Source: JAPUEK01 sp963815355 (GTDB lineage: Bacteria; Pseudomonadota; Alphaproteobacteria; Rhodobacterales; Rhodobacteraceae). From it: a stretch of DNA of 64,000 nt. How positions within the stretch are numbered: position 1 is the stretch's first letter; each line of letters opens with the position of its first letter. Shown here piece by piece: positions 34,315 to 43,042 of this stretch. Location of the stretch: NCBI GenBank assembly GCA_963815355.1, contig CAWFGJ010000013.1, positions 310,001-374,000 on the forward strand, written 5' to 3'. The notes beneath the pieces are model-generated. The model was given only the letters and a program-made list of their open reading frames with translations. It had not been told where the DNA came from and made no database searches. The position numbers and the translations under genes were made by a program.

Positions 34315-35204
34315 CCGCTCAGGATCGGGCGCAAAGCCGCGGTTTCTGTCAGGATAAAGTCGATGAAAGCCACAACGCCGGGCCGCTGCCTTTGGTCAGG
34401 ATGCGCCAACAGCCGCCAAGCGCGGGTCAATTCCGGTACCGGGCCGAACAGGCGGACCAGATCGGGTTCGGCGTCGCCCAAGGCCATGGGCAGGGCGGCC
34501 ACACCCACCCCCGCTTTGGCCGCATAGATCAGCCCAAGGACCGAACTGTTGCGCGCGGCATAGCGGCCCTGCGGCGCGACCTCGGCCAGCCACAGCACGG
34601 CACGGTGGCGGGTCATGCTTTCCTCAAACCCGATCAGCGGGTGATCCTGCAAATCGCCCGGCCCCTGCGGCGCGCCGTGTTCCGCAACATAATCCCGGCT
34701 GGCATACACCGCCCAAAACGAATCCGCGATCTTGCGACCGACAAGGATGCCATCGTCCGTATCACCCGACCGCAACGCCACATCGGCCTCGCCCTTGGCA
34801 AGATCGACGTATTTGTCGCTAAGAACAAAGCTGACGGTCAGCGCCGGATGGGCCGCATGGAACCGCTCCAGCAGGCCAGATTTCTCCAGCCGGAATGCAA
34901 TCGGTTCGGGGCACGTCACCCGCACCACCCCGCCTTGCGCGCGGGCCTGTTCCTGCACCGCTTGGGCGAAGGCCTCGGCGGCAAGGGCCACGCCCTGCGC
35001 CTGCGGCAACACCGCAAGGCCCAGCGCGGTCAGCCGGTAGCCTGCCGCGACCCGCTCCACCAGCCGCGCGCCAAGCCGGGCTTCCATCTCGGCCAAGCGC
35101 CGCTGCACGGTGGATTGGTTGACCCCCAGCGCGCGGGCGGCGGCCAGCGTGCTGCCCGTCTCGGCCACCACAAGCAAAAAGCGCACGCCGTTCCAGTCAA
35201 ACAT
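34311..35204 (-). CDS. LysR-family transcriptional regulator
   Basis: 297 residues. N-terminal winged helix-turn-helix (about 1-60: GSTLAAARALGVNQSTVQRR) and a periplasmic-binding-like effector domain from about 90 (VVRVTCPEPIAFRLEKSG). The second block, GRKIADSFWAVYASRDYV, is typical of the wider LysR fold. It is divergent from the methyltransferase-TVP38 pair (200-base gap), which is the most likely target by location. Effector unknown. The sequence TLAAARALGVNQSTVQRRLAE is a slightly unusual HTH with QR instead of SR. Confidence 0.9.
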   Translation of the reverse strand: MFDWNGVRFLLVVAETGSTLAAARALGVNQSTVQRRLAEMEARLGARLVERVAAGYRLTALGLAVLPQAQGVALAAEAFAQAVQEQARAQGGVVRVTCPEPIAFRLEKSGLLERFHAAHPALTVSFVLSDKYVDLAKGEADVALRSGDTDDGILVGRKIADSFWAVYASRDYVAEHGAPQGPGDLQDHPLIGFEESMTRHRAVLWLAEVAPQGRYAARNSSVLGLIYAAKAGVGVAALPMALGDAEPDLVRLFGPVPELTRAWRLLAHPDQRQRPGVVAFIDFILTETAALRPILSG

Positions 35205-35404
35205 CGCCAGCCCCTTTTTTCGGTGGCCCCTCCGGGCAGCCGCAAATCTGCGGCCCCTGCGCGCAAAGATGCGGCTGCGAGGCCTTGAAGGAAAGTGCTA
35301 TTGTCCCCTGACCAAAAGCCCCGCCCCTGACCCCGGCCCAAACGCAGCGCGATCCCGCCTGCGACCATCCCCCCACGCCCCTCGGCAAGAAAAGGAGCCC
35401 TGAC

Positions 35405-36238
35405 ATGCCCACCCAACCCCAACAAAACTGGGACAGTGCTGCGTCCGGCTGGGACAAACACGGCCCCGCCCTGCGCCAATGGCTGCGCCCCACGACCGAA
35501 GCCATGCTGCGCATGGCCGCGATCAGGCCGGGGCAAACCGTGCTGGATCTGGCGGCTGGTGCGGGCGACCAGACCCTTGATCTTGCCGCGTTGGTCGGCC
35601 CCGAAGGCCGGGTCATCGCCGCCGACATCTCGGCCCGGCTCTTGGCGCTTGCCGCCCACAACGCCCGACAGTCGGGCCATGCACAGATCACCACCCATCA
35701 CGCCGACGCCGCGCAGCTTGGCTTGCCCGACGGCTCTGCCGATGCCGCAATCTGCCGCTTGGGGCTGATGCTGTTTGCCGACCCGCTGGCCGGATTGGCC
35801 GAGGCCTGCCGCGTGCTCCGCCCCGGCGGGCGGCTGTGCAGCGTGGTCTTCGCCGGGCCAGAGCAGAACCCCTGCCTGCGTGTCCTGATCTCCACCGCGC
35901 TGCGCCATGCAGGCCTGCCGCCCCGCGATCCGTTCCAGCCGGGGGGGCTTTGCAGCCTCGGCCAGCCGGGCGCGCTGGACAGCCTTTACCGCGCCGCGGG
36001 TTTTGTGGCCGTGGCCACCACCCGGATGGATGCCCCCTTCCCTCAACCCAGCACCGCGGACTATATGGCCTTTGTGCAAGACTCCGCCGCGCCAATCCTT
36101 GAAATCCTGTCCCCGCTTGCGCCCGGCGCCAAAGCAGCTGCCTTTGCCGATATGGCCGCCCAACTGGACATCTACCAGACCGACCGCGGCTGGATCGGCC
36201 CGAACACCCTGTTATTGACCGTCGGACAAAAGCCATGA
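35405..36238 (+). CDS. class I SAM-dependent methyltransferase
   Basis: 277 residues. The SAM-binding motif VLDLAAGAGDQTLDLA is at about 46-61, the acidic residue follows at VIAADIS, and the later block DAAICRLGLMLFADP precedes LRPGGRLCSVVFAG. This is the UbiE-like methyltransferase pattern, but the substrate is unknown. ATG at 35405 has AAAAGGAGCCCTGAC upstream. The next gene (TVP38-like) overlaps by ATGA, so they are one unit, divergent from lysR. Confidence 0.87.
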   Translation: MPTQPQQNWDSAASGWDKHGPALRQWLRPTTEAMLRMAAIRPGQTVLDLAAGAGDQTLDLAALVGPEGRVIAADISARLLALAAHNARQSGHAQITTHHADAAQLGLPDGSADAAICRLGLMLFADPLAGLAEACRVLRPGGRLCSVVFAGPEQNPCLRVLISTALRHAGLPPRDPFQPGGLCSLGQPGALDSLYRAAGFVAVATTRMDAPFPQPSTADYMAFVQDSAAPILEILSPLAPGAKAAAFADMAAQLDIYQTDRGWIGPNTLLLTVGQKP

Positions 36239-36939
36239 CGGAACCCCCCGAACCGCCTAAGGTAACGCCTGCCATGGACCCGCAAGACCAGCCCCCCACA
36301 CCCCCATCGCGGCTTCGCGCGGCGCTTCCGCTGATCGGGCTGGCGGCGCTTGTGCTGGCCCTTGTCGCCGCAACCCCCTTCGTGCCGGAACCGGACCCGG
36401 TCTGGATTCACCAGACCGCCACCGCGCTTGGGGCCTTTGGCCCGGTGGTTCTGGTGGCGCTGATGGTGGTGGCCGTGGTGGTCAGCCCGATCCCAAGCGG
36501 GCCCATCGCCATGGCCGCAGGCGCACTTTACGGCGCGACGGGCGGCGGGGTCGTCTCGGCCATCGGGGCCGAGATCGGCGCCGTCATCGCCTTTTGCCTT
36601 GCACGCCGCTTTGGGTACGCGGCGGTGCAACGGTCGGAAAACGCGATCCTCAAACGGCTTGCCCAACCCCGGTCACAAACCGGGCTGATGCTGATTGTCT
36701 TTGCTTCACGGCTGGTGCCGTTCCTGTCCTTTGATGCGATCAGTTATGCGGCGGGGCTGTCGCCGCTGACCCTGCCGCGCTTTGCCTTTGCGACAGCGTT
36801 GGGCGTGGTGCCGATCTCCTGGGCGCTGGCGGCAACCGGGGCAGGCATGACCAACAGCGGCTTTGGCGGCCCGCTGCTGTTGGTGCTGGGCGCGCTGATC
36901 ACTCTGCCCCCGGCGCTGCTGGCCTTGCGCCGCCGCTAA
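36235..36939 (+). CDS. TVP38/TMEM64 (DedA-like) membrane protein
   Basis: 234 residues with an N-terminal Pro-rich cytoplasmic tail (about 1-28), then five or six membrane segments. The central part VVSPIPSGPIAMAAGALYG and LVPFLSFDAISYAAGLSPL carry the conserved loop features of the TVP38/VTT family, implicated in lipid movement across membranes. Overlaps the upstream methyltransferase by ATGA, and its stop overlaps that of the convergent serine hydrolase in CTAA. Confidence 0.88.
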   Translation: MTEPPEPPKVTPAMDPQDQPPTPPSRLRAALPLIGLAALVLALVAATPFVPEPDPVWIHQTATALGAFGPVVLVALMVVAVVVSPIPSGPIAMAAGALYGATGGGVVSAIGAEIGAVIAFCLARRFGYAAVQRSENAILKRLAQPRSQTGLMLIVFASRLVPFLSFDAISYAAGLSPLTLPRFAFATALGVVPISWALAATGAGMTNSGFGGPLLLVLGALITLPPALLALRRR

Positions 36940-38129
36940 AGCGCACCCACCCCGGCGGCCACCGCAATCTGGCGGATCAAGGCGGGCAAAGCCACGGCCC
37001 GATGCGGGTCCAGCGGGCTTGGCTTGCTGGCCAATTGCGCGATCACCAACTTGGCCGAGGCATCGATATACAGCATTTGCCCAAAGATCCCCAACCCCAT
37101 CAACACATCCCGCGCGGCATCCTGCACCCAGAACTGGCTGCGATAGCCCCCCTGCGGGAAAAGCGCCCGGTAATCCGGTGACAATTCCGCCCGCCCGCCG
37201 AATTTCAGATCCCGGATGAACCCCGCAGGCAAGGCTTGGCGCCCGGCCACCATCCCGTCACGCGCCACCGCCAGGCCAAAACGCCCAAGGTCGCGCAAGC
37301 TGCAACTGACCCCGCCCGAGGCACAGGCCCCCCCCGCCGGCCCCACCGTGACCGAGGCCGGATGCTCAGCGCCCATCGGTTGCCAGACATAGCGCGAGAT
37401 CGCCTGCGCCAACGTCAGCCCGGTCATCCGCTCAATCAGAATGCCAAGAACCTCTGTCTCTATGGACGAGTAGTGAAACGCCGCCGGCTCATCGCGCGCA
37501 ACCAACGTCAGGATCTGCGTCCAGATGGTGGCAGGCCATTGGCCGGGTGCCACAAACTCGGGCAGCGGCTTCCAGCCCGCCGCGCAATCGGTGATCGCCA
37601 TATCGCTGTCAGGCGCGTCATAGTCTTCGCTATAGGCCACGCCCGAACTCATATCCATCACCTGCCGCAGCGTGACAAAGGCCCAGCCGGTGCTGGCAAG
37701 CTCTGGCAGATACTGCACAATCGGTGCTGCAGGGTCGACGACCCCGTTTTCGATCAGCCGCCCCAAGGCCATCGCCACAACCGACTTGGACACCGATTGC
37801 AGCAAATGCGGCGTCCCCGGCCCCATGCCGTTCCAATAGCCCTCAAAGGCTACGGCCCCATCGACCAACACCAAGAACCCATCGACAAAGCTGTGCGCCA
37901 GATAGTCGGCCAGCAACACAGGCCCCACGCCCATATCCACCACCATCCCGGCGAGCGAGAACGGCGCAGGCGGCAGCAGCGTTGGCTGGGCCGCCGGGGC
38001 AATCGGCTCGGTCTTCAGAATGGCCGAGATGTTTTGAAACGACCAACGGTTATAGGGCGCGCGGTCCCACTGATCAAAGCGAAACGCGGGCGGGACATCG
38101 CGGTTGGCATGTGCAAGTTCGATCATCAT
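36936..38129 (-). CDS. beta-lactamase-fold serine hydrolase
   Basis: 397 residues. Class C beta-lactamase/esterase fold with the SxxK motif SVSK (Ser112, Lys115), a Tyr-containing second motif (FHYSSIETEVLG), and no signal peptide, so probably cytoplasmic. The overall pattern resembles 6-aminohexanoate-dimer hydrolase and other family VIII esterases more than drug-resistance beta-lactamases. Start: double ATG at 38129/38126 behind GAAGGGTGA. Substrate unknown. Monocistronic; convergent with the TVP38-like gene. Confidence 0.85.
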   Translation of the reverse strand: MMIELAHANRDVPPAFRFDQWDRAPYNRWSFQNISAILKTEPIAPAAQPTLLPPAPFSLAGMVVDMGVGPVLLADYLAHSFVDGFLVLVDGAVAFEGYWNGMGPGTPHLLQSVSKSVVAMALGRLIENGVVDPAAPIVQYLPELASTGWAFVTLRQVMDMSSGVAYSEDYDAPDSDMAITDCAAGWKPLPEFVAPGQWPATIWTQILTLVARDEPAAFHYSSIETEVLGILIERMTGLTLAQAISRYVWQPMGAEHPASVTVGPAGGACASGGVSCSLRDLGRFGLAVARDGMVAGRQALPAGFIRDLKFGGRAELSPDYRALFPQGGYRSQFWVQDAARDVLMGLGIFGQMLYIDASAKLVIAQLASKPSPLDPHRAVALPALIRQIAVAAGVGAL

Positions 38130-38269
38130 TCACCCTTCAAAGCCGGAACATCACGCCATCACCGCGGGTCAGCGCCCCGTTTCCACGCGCACCCCACCGC
38201 CGCAAGCCCTACGCAAGGCATGGCCCGCCGCCGAACGACGGCCTGTAGCGGGCCCCTAGCGCCGCAGCC

Positions 38270-39139
38270 CTAAAACCACTGGCCCGGCTCCATCAGCCCC
38301 AGATCCATCAACTGCTGCGAATTCCACGCAAACGGGATAGAGTTGTGCCAGCGGAAATCATGGATATCAAACCGCGACCCGGCATTGGTGCGCAGCGCTT
38401 TGGCGGTGCGGAAACTGGCAACCGCCGTGGTGATGTTGTGATGCCACGGGCAGGCGTAGGTGTTGTATTCTTCGTCCGACAGCGTGAAATCGGGCCGCAG
38501 CACCAGCCCCGGCCGGGTGCGAAACAGCGCGATCCGGTCAATCTTGCGGCGCGGCGCCGGCACGTGCTCTTCAAACCGCCAGCGCAGACCGCCAAAGAAA
38601 TCCAACTGCCGCTCCTTGGGGTGGTTGTGATTGGCCGCATCGGGGCGGCCCAAGGCGTAATAGCCCGACTTGTCCAGATGGGCCTGCTCCAACGACACGG
38701 CGTCGGGGAACTTGTTCAGATCATCGGCGTAAAGGTCCACCACATAGGACAACATCGCGTCGCGCCGCTCTTCGGTGTGAAAGGCCAACATTTCCCGGAT
38801 GTTGCGGGTCTCGCAGAACGGGTGGAACAGATATTCGGCGTTGTAGCAGTAGTACAGCCAAATCCCCGGCACCGCTTCATTCACCGCATTGACCGCATTG
38901 ACCAACGCATTGTCGGCATGCACGTCATAGATGACGCGGTGGATCTTGGCCTCCAGATCCGGGGCCACGGTGATCTCTACCGGACCCAGCAACGCCACCT
39001 GCGTAAAGCCCGCCGCAAGGTGGTGGCGCAGGGTGGTGGCCACCTCTACCTGATCCTCGGCAAAGACCAAGGCCAGCGGCCCCTTGCCGATCGCGGCCTT
39101 GCCGTCGGTCAGGAAATGCGGAAGCGAGGGGTAAATCAT
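38270..39139 (-). CDS. conserved hypothetical protein, possibly glycosyltransferase-2-like
   Basis: 289 residues from ATG 39139 (AAGGGCCGCAGGC upstream). Soluble, no signal peptide. The N-terminal half has alternating strands and helices (LALVFAEDQVEVATTLRHHL, QVALLGPVEITVAP) like a nucleotide-sugar-binding fold. Later blocks: YYCYNAEYLFHPFCETRNI, HTEERRDAMLSYVVDLYADD and DFFGGLRWRFEEHVP. It loosely resembles the glycosyltransferase-like group that lacks a clear DxD, but I cannot confirm catalysis. Transcribed away from miaB. Confidence 0.6.
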   Translation of the reverse strand: MIYPSLPHFLTDGKAAIGKGPLALVFAEDQVEVATTLRHHLAAGFTQVALLGPVEITVAPDLEAKIHRVIYDVHADNALVNAVNAVNEAVPGIWLYYCYNAEYLFHPFCETRNIREMLAFHTEERRDAMLSYVVDLYADDLNKFPDAVSLEQAHLDKSGYYALGRPDAANHNHPKERQLDFFGGLRWRFEEHVPAPRRKIDRIALFRTRPGLVLRPDFTLSDEEYNTYACPWHHNITTAVASFRTAKALRTNAGSRFDIHDFRWHNSIPFAWNSQQLMDLGLMEPGQWF

Positions 39140-39270
39140 GCCTGCGGCCCTTATGGCTTTGCCGCCAGACTCCGCCAAGCCCGTCGCCAATGCAAGCCAC
39201 TTCGCACGCCTCTCCGTTGCGCCGGGGGCTGGTTTGGACTATGCGCGGCACAACAAAGTGAGGGCAAGCC

Positions 39271-40584
39271 ATGGCAGAGCCGAAGAAGCTGTTCATCAAG
39301 ACCTACGGCTGTCAGATGAACGTCTATGACAGCGAGCGCATGGCCGAGGCCATGGGCGCGGATGGCTATGTCACCACCGAGGACGCCGCCGAGGCGGATA
39401 TGGTGCTGCTCAACACCTGCCATATCCGTGAAAAGGCCAGCGAAAAGCTGTATTCCGACCTTGGCCGCCTGCGCCCGCTGAAAGCCGCCAAGCCGGGGAT
39501 GAAGATCGGCGTCGCGGGCTGCGTGGCCCAAGCCGAGGGCGCGGAAATCCTGCGCCGGATGCCGCTCGTTGATCTGGTCGTCGGCCCGCAAGCCTATCAC
39601 CGCCTGCCCGAGATGGCCCGCGCCCAAGGCCCGCAGATCGACACCGAATTCCCGACCGAAGATAAGTTTGACCTGCTGCCCACCCGCAAGGCCACCCGTG
39701 GCCCGACCGCCTTTCTGACCGTGCAGGAAGGTTGCGACAAGTTCTGCGCCTTCTGCGTCGTCCCCTATACCCGCGGCACCGAAGTCAGCCGCTCGGTTGA
39801 CCGCATCGTGACCGAGGCGCGGGGGCTGGTTGAACGCGGCGTGCGCGAAATCACACTGCTGGGCCAAAACGTTAACGCCTACCACGGCAGCGGCGCCACG
39901 GGCGATTACACCCTGTCGCAGCTTTTGCGCGAACTGGCGCGGGTCGATGGGTTGGAGCGGCTGCGCTACACCACCTCTCACCCGAATGACATGGATGATG
40001 ACCTGATCGCCGCCCATGGCGACTTGCCCGAACTGATGCCCTACCTGCACCTGCCCGTGCAGTCCGGCTCTGACCGCATCCTCAAGGCGATGAACCGCAA
40101 ACACACCGCTGCCCATTACCTGACGCTGGTGGACCGCATCCGCGCCGCCCGCCCCGACATCCTGTTGTCGTCCGATTTCATCGTAGGCTTTCCCGGTGAG
40201 ACCGATCAGGATTTCGAAGACACCCTGTCGCTGATCCGCGCCGTGGGCTTTGGCCAGGCGTTCTCGTTCAAATACTCCGCCCGCCCCGGCACCCCCGCCG
40301 CCGAGAAAGCCCCGGTGCCGACCGAGATCGCCGACGCCCGCCTGCAAACCCTGCAGGCCCTGCTGACCGAACAGCAACGCGCGGCCCAGGTGGCCATGAT
40401 CGGGCGCGACGTTACCGTGCTTTATGAAAAGCCCGGACGCCTTGCCGGACAGATGGTTGGCAAGTCTGATCACTTGCACGCCGTCCATGTCACCGACCCG
40501 GCCGGGCAGGTGGGGCAACTAGTCAGGGTCAGAATCTCAGCTTCGTCATCCAACTCTTTGGCGGCAGAGCCGATTTCGAAATAA
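39271..40584 (+). CDS. miaB: tRNA-2-methylthio-N6-dimethylallyladenosine synthase
   Basis: Radical-SAM methylthiotransferase that adds a methylthio group to i6A37 of tRNAs reading UNN codons. 437 residues. N-terminal cluster Cys14, Cys50 and Cys84 (UPF0004 domain), radical-SAM motif with Cys155, Cys159 and Cys162 (CDKFCAFC), C-terminal TRAM domain about 375-437. ATG 39271 follows GTGAGGGCAAGCC. Starts the plus-strand block. It depends on SAM, which MetK 7 kb downstream makes. Confidence 0.97.
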   Translation: MAEPKKLFIKTYGCQMNVYDSERMAEAMGADGYVTTEDAAEADMVLLNTCHIREKASEKLYSDLGRLRPLKAAKPGMKIGVAGCVAQAEGAEILRRMPLVDLVVGPQAYHRLPEMARAQGPQIDTEFPTEDKFDLLPTRKATRGPTAFLTVQEGCDKFCAFCVVPYTRGTEVSRSVDRIVTEARGLVERGVREITLLGQNVNAYHGSGATGDYTLSQLLRELARVDGLERLRYTTSHPNDMDDDLIAAHGDLPELMPYLHLPVQSGSDRILKAMNRKHTAAHYLTLVDRIRAARPDILLSSDFIVGFPGETDQDFEDTLSLIRAVGFGQAFSFKYSARPGTPAAEKAPVPTEIADARLQTLQALLTEQQRAAQVAMIGRDVTVLYEKPGRLAGQMVGKSDHLHAVHVTDPAGQVGQLVRVRISASSSNSLAAEPISK

Positions 40585-40777
40585 CCCTGCGTCAAAAGGT
40601 TGTTTCTGGTTAATCCGCAATCGTTATCAATGGCTGATTTTGGCAACGTGCACGCAACAATTAGTCCCACAATGCCACAAAAACACCTAGATTTTGCTTT
40701 ACTTCGATAGACGGTGTCGGCAAACCTCAGGCCCAGAAGATATAGTTTTATTTCTGTGATTGAGAGGAGCTGCGGCG

Positions 40778-41347
40778 GTGGAACGTCTAACCAGGGCAGT
40801 GCGTATGATGCTTGGGGCCGCGGCGATGACCGTAGGTCTGATCGCGGCCAATACGGCAATGGCGGAAAACGCGCCAACAGTTGCCGGTAAAATCGAATGG
40901 GGTGCATGGGTCGACGATGACGGCTGCATGCACTGGTGGGCGGATGGCGGGCTGGAGGGCTATATGCTCGACCGCGTTGACCCCAAGACCGGTCGTCCGG
41001 TCTGTCTTAAGCGCAACACCTGTCTGGTGGAAAACACCGACACGCTGTTCGCAACCGACAGCGCCAAGCTGACGGCTGATGGCCGCCGCCGCCTGGAAAG
41101 CTTTTTCAGCAGCGTCGACGCGTTCGGGGTCGCCATCTATGGCCACACCGACAGCCGCGCCTCGGATGAATACAACGTCCGCCTGTCGCAGCGCCGCGCG
41201 GCCTCTGTTGCCGCCGTCGCCCGTTCGGTCGGCACGATGGTCGAACGTGAGATCGGTTATGGCGAGCGTCGCCCGATTGCCTCCAACGGCTCTGCCGCTG
41301 GCATGCAAAAGAACCGTCGCGTCGAAGTTGTCTGTTACAGGTGGTGA
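40778..41347 (+). CDS. OmpA-family protein with a Cys-bounded N-terminal module
   Basis: 189 residues from GTG 40778 (GAGAGGAG nine bases before). Signal peptide about 1-29 (ending NTAMA). Residues 44-76 form a small module bounded by Cys50 and Cys76 that is also present in the next gene (17 of 33 residues identical without gaps). Then an OmpA-type peptidoglycan-binding domain, about 85-189, with IYGHTDSRASDEYNVRLSQR and MQKNRRVEVVC. Predicted periplasmic and tethered to peptidoglycan. Five bases separate it from the lipoprotein gene, so they are probably co-expressed. Function of the module unknown. Confidence 0.85.
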   Translation: MERLTRAVRMMLGAAAMTVGLIAANTAMAENAPTVAGKIEWGAWVDDDGCMHWWADGGLEGYMLDRVDPKTGRPVCLKRNTCLVENTDTLFATDSAKLTADGRRRLESFFSSVDAFGVAIYGHTDSRASDEYNVRLSQRRAASVAAVARSVGTMVEREIGYGERRPIASNGSAAGMQKNRRVEVVCYRW

Positions 41348-41352
41348 TCAGA

Positions 41353-41706
41353 ATGGCAAAAATCGCAACTCTTCCGCTGTTGATGCTGGCTGCCGCGGCT
41401 TTGGCCGGTTGCACCGACGGGCTGACGCCCTACGCGCAAGGCCCCGACACAGTGATCGCGACCGCGCGTGATTCCGGCAACGACCAGATCGGTCTGCGCG
41501 AGGGCGAAGCCGCCATCGCCTATGACCCGGATGGCTGCCAAGGCTGGATCATCGACGACGGCGTCGAGGGCTACTCCGGTCGCCGCTATGACCCGGTGTC
41601 GGGCCTGCCGGTCTGCAACAACCGCTATCCGCCGGGCACCGTTCTGGGCAACTACCAAACGGAATCCGCGCCGATCAACGACTACGTTCCGGGCCACCGG
41701 AATTGA
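41353..41706 (+). CDS. small lipoprotein sharing the Cys-bounded module of the upstream OmpA protein
   Basis: 117 residues from ATG 41353; a GTG at 41341 is in frame but inside the previous gene. Signal peptidase II site LAGC (Cys20) marks it as a lipoprotein. Residues 56-88 match residues 44-76 of the preceding OmpA-family protein: both have DGC, a Trp three residues on, EGY, an Arg two before a DP pair, and a final PVC. The rest is not recognisable. Followed by a palindrome and a strong terminator. Likely partner of the OmpA protein. Confidence 0.78.
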   Translation: MAKIATLPLLMLAAAALAGCTDGLTPYAQGPDTVIATARDSGNDQIGLREGEAAIAYDPDGCQGWIIDDGVEGYSGRRYDPVSGLPVCNNRYPPGTVLGNYQTESAPINDYVPGHRN

Positions 41707-41712
41707 TCAGCT

Positions 41713-41736
41713 TATCGTGATCCACGGGTCACGATA
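41713..41736. repeat. 8-bp palindrome after the lipoprotein gene
   Basis: TATCGTGA, spacer TCCACGGG, TCACGATA: perfect 8-bp arms, with CC/GG able to pair inside. It sits 7 bases after the lipoprotein stop and 10 bases before a terminator. It could be an operator half-site pair or an RNA stem. Confidence 0.55.
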
Positions 41737-41746
41737 TAGTCGAACC

Positions 41747-41778
41747 AAAGGGCCATGGCACAAGCCGTGGCCCTTTTT
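41747..41778 (+). terminator. Rho-independent terminator after the OmpA-lipoprotein pair
   Basis: AAAGGGCCATGGC, loop ACAA, GCCGTGGCCCTTT, then TT: a 13-bp stem with one wobble pair. It lies about 40 bases after the lipoprotein stop. Confidence 0.85.
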
Positions 41779-41916
41779 CCATGCCCATCGCCCAAAAAAC
41801 CGTCACACGTCCGACACGATTCAGGTCAAGACTGACCTTGGAGCACCAAGCCTATTGCGCGTTTTCCCCGAAAGTCGCAGGCTTGGTTCACGGCTCTGAA
41901 CAATAAGGAGAACCCC

Positions 41917-42939
41917 TTGGGCATCAGCGCGCTGACCCCCCCGACCCGTTCCGAGGATATCGTGGAAACTGTCCTCGAATTTCCCGACAACCGGCTTCTC
42001 ATTGACCTGTGCGGCGAATTCGACCGCAATCTGGCTCAGGTGGAGCATCAGATGGGGGTGCATGTCCTGCGGCGGGGCAACCGGCTCTCGGTGATTGGTG
42101 ACAAGGGCGCGCGCGATCAGGCAGCGGCGGTCCTGCGCGCGCTTTATGCCCGGCTTGAGGCCGGACGCGGTGTCAACGCCGGGGATATTGATGGCGCGAT
42201 TCGCCTTGGCCGGCCAATGCCCGCCACCCTGCGCGCCGAGGGCACAGAGCAGATAGAGATGTTCAGCGGCGGCGGTGTCGAACTGCGCACCCGCAAAAAG
42301 CCGATCGAACCCCGGACCGAAGCGCAAAAAGAGTATGTGAAAAACCTTTTCGCAAATGAACTGGGCTTTGGCATCGGCCCCGCCGGCACCGGCAAAACCT
42401 ATCTGGCCGTGGCCGTGGGCGTAACCATGTTCATCTCGGGCGCGGTCGACAAGATCATCTTGTCGCGCCCCGCGGTTGAGGCAGGAGAGCGGCTTGGCTT
42501 CCTGCCCGGCGACCTGAAAGAAAAGGTCGATCCCTACATGCAGCCGCTTTATGATGCGCTGAATGACTTCCTGCCAGCCAAACAGGTGCAAAAGCTGCTG
42601 GAGGAAAAACGCATCGAAATCGCCCCCTTGGCCTTCATGCGCGGGCGCACTCTGGCCAATGCCTTTGTCGTGCTGGACGAGGCGCAGAACGCCACGACCA
42701 TGCAGATGAAGATGTTCCTGACCCGTCTGGGCGAAGGCAGCCGCATGGTGATCACCGGCGACCGCACGCAGGTGGACTTGCCGCGCGGCACCGCCTCGGG
42801 CCTTGCCGATGCCGAGCGGATCTTGGCAGGCGTCAAAGGCGTCAGCTTCAACTACTTCACCTCCAAAGACGTGGTCCGCCACCCGCTGGTCGCCCGCGTC
42901 ATCGAAGCCTATGAGCGTGATGAGGCCAAAGCCGTCTGA
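41917..42939 (+). CDS. phoH: PhoH family ATPase
   Basis: Cytoplasmic P-loop ATPase of 340 residues, thought to act in RNA metabolism. It starts at TTG 41917, supported by AAGGAG six bases before; there is no ATG at that site. An N-terminal KH-like region (about 20-85) precedes Walker A GPAGTGKT (154-161) and Walker B VVLDEAQNAT. ILSRPAVEAGERLGFLPGDL is a family signature. It heads the phoH-ybeY-corC-lnt cluster. The neighbourhood is the standard one in proteobacteria. Confidence 0.95.
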   Translation: MGISALTPPTRSEDIVETVLEFPDNRLLIDLCGEFDRNLAQVEHQMGVHVLRRGNRLSVIGDKGARDQAAAVLRALYARLEAGRGVNAGDIDGAIRLGRPMPATLRAEGTEQIEMFSGGGVELRTRKKPIEPRTEAQKEYVKNLFANELGFGIGPAGTGKTYLAVAVGVTMFISGAVDKIILSRPAVEAGERLGFLPGDLKEKVDPYMQPLYDALNDFLPAKQVQKLLEEKRIEIAPLAFMRGRTLANAFVVLDEAQNATTMQMKMFLTRLGEGSRMVITGDRTQVDLPRGTASGLADAERILAGVKGVSFNYFTSKDVVRHPLVARVIEAYERDEAKAV

Positions 42940-42951
42940 CCCACACACCTA

Positions 42952-42977
42952 CGGTTGGGGGGCGCCCCCCCCAACCG
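42952..42977. repeat. strong GC hairpin between phoH and ybeY
   Basis: CGGTTGGGGGG pairs with CCCCCCAACCG around a CGCC loop, an 11-bp stem. No T-run follows, so it is not a canonical terminator. It lies 12 bases after the phoH stop and could limit or process the mRNA between phoH and ybeY. Confidence 0.6.
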
Positions 42978-43042
42978 CCCCAAATCCGCCGCCGTTCCGG
43001 ACGTCGCTTGAGGCGGCGCGGCGGATCGGATAGGCAACCGGC

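Noticed and set aside
36936..38129. Beta-lactam resistance gene
   Set aside because: The SxxK fold is shared with esterases; there is no signal peptide, and the sequence is closer to amide or ester hydrolases.
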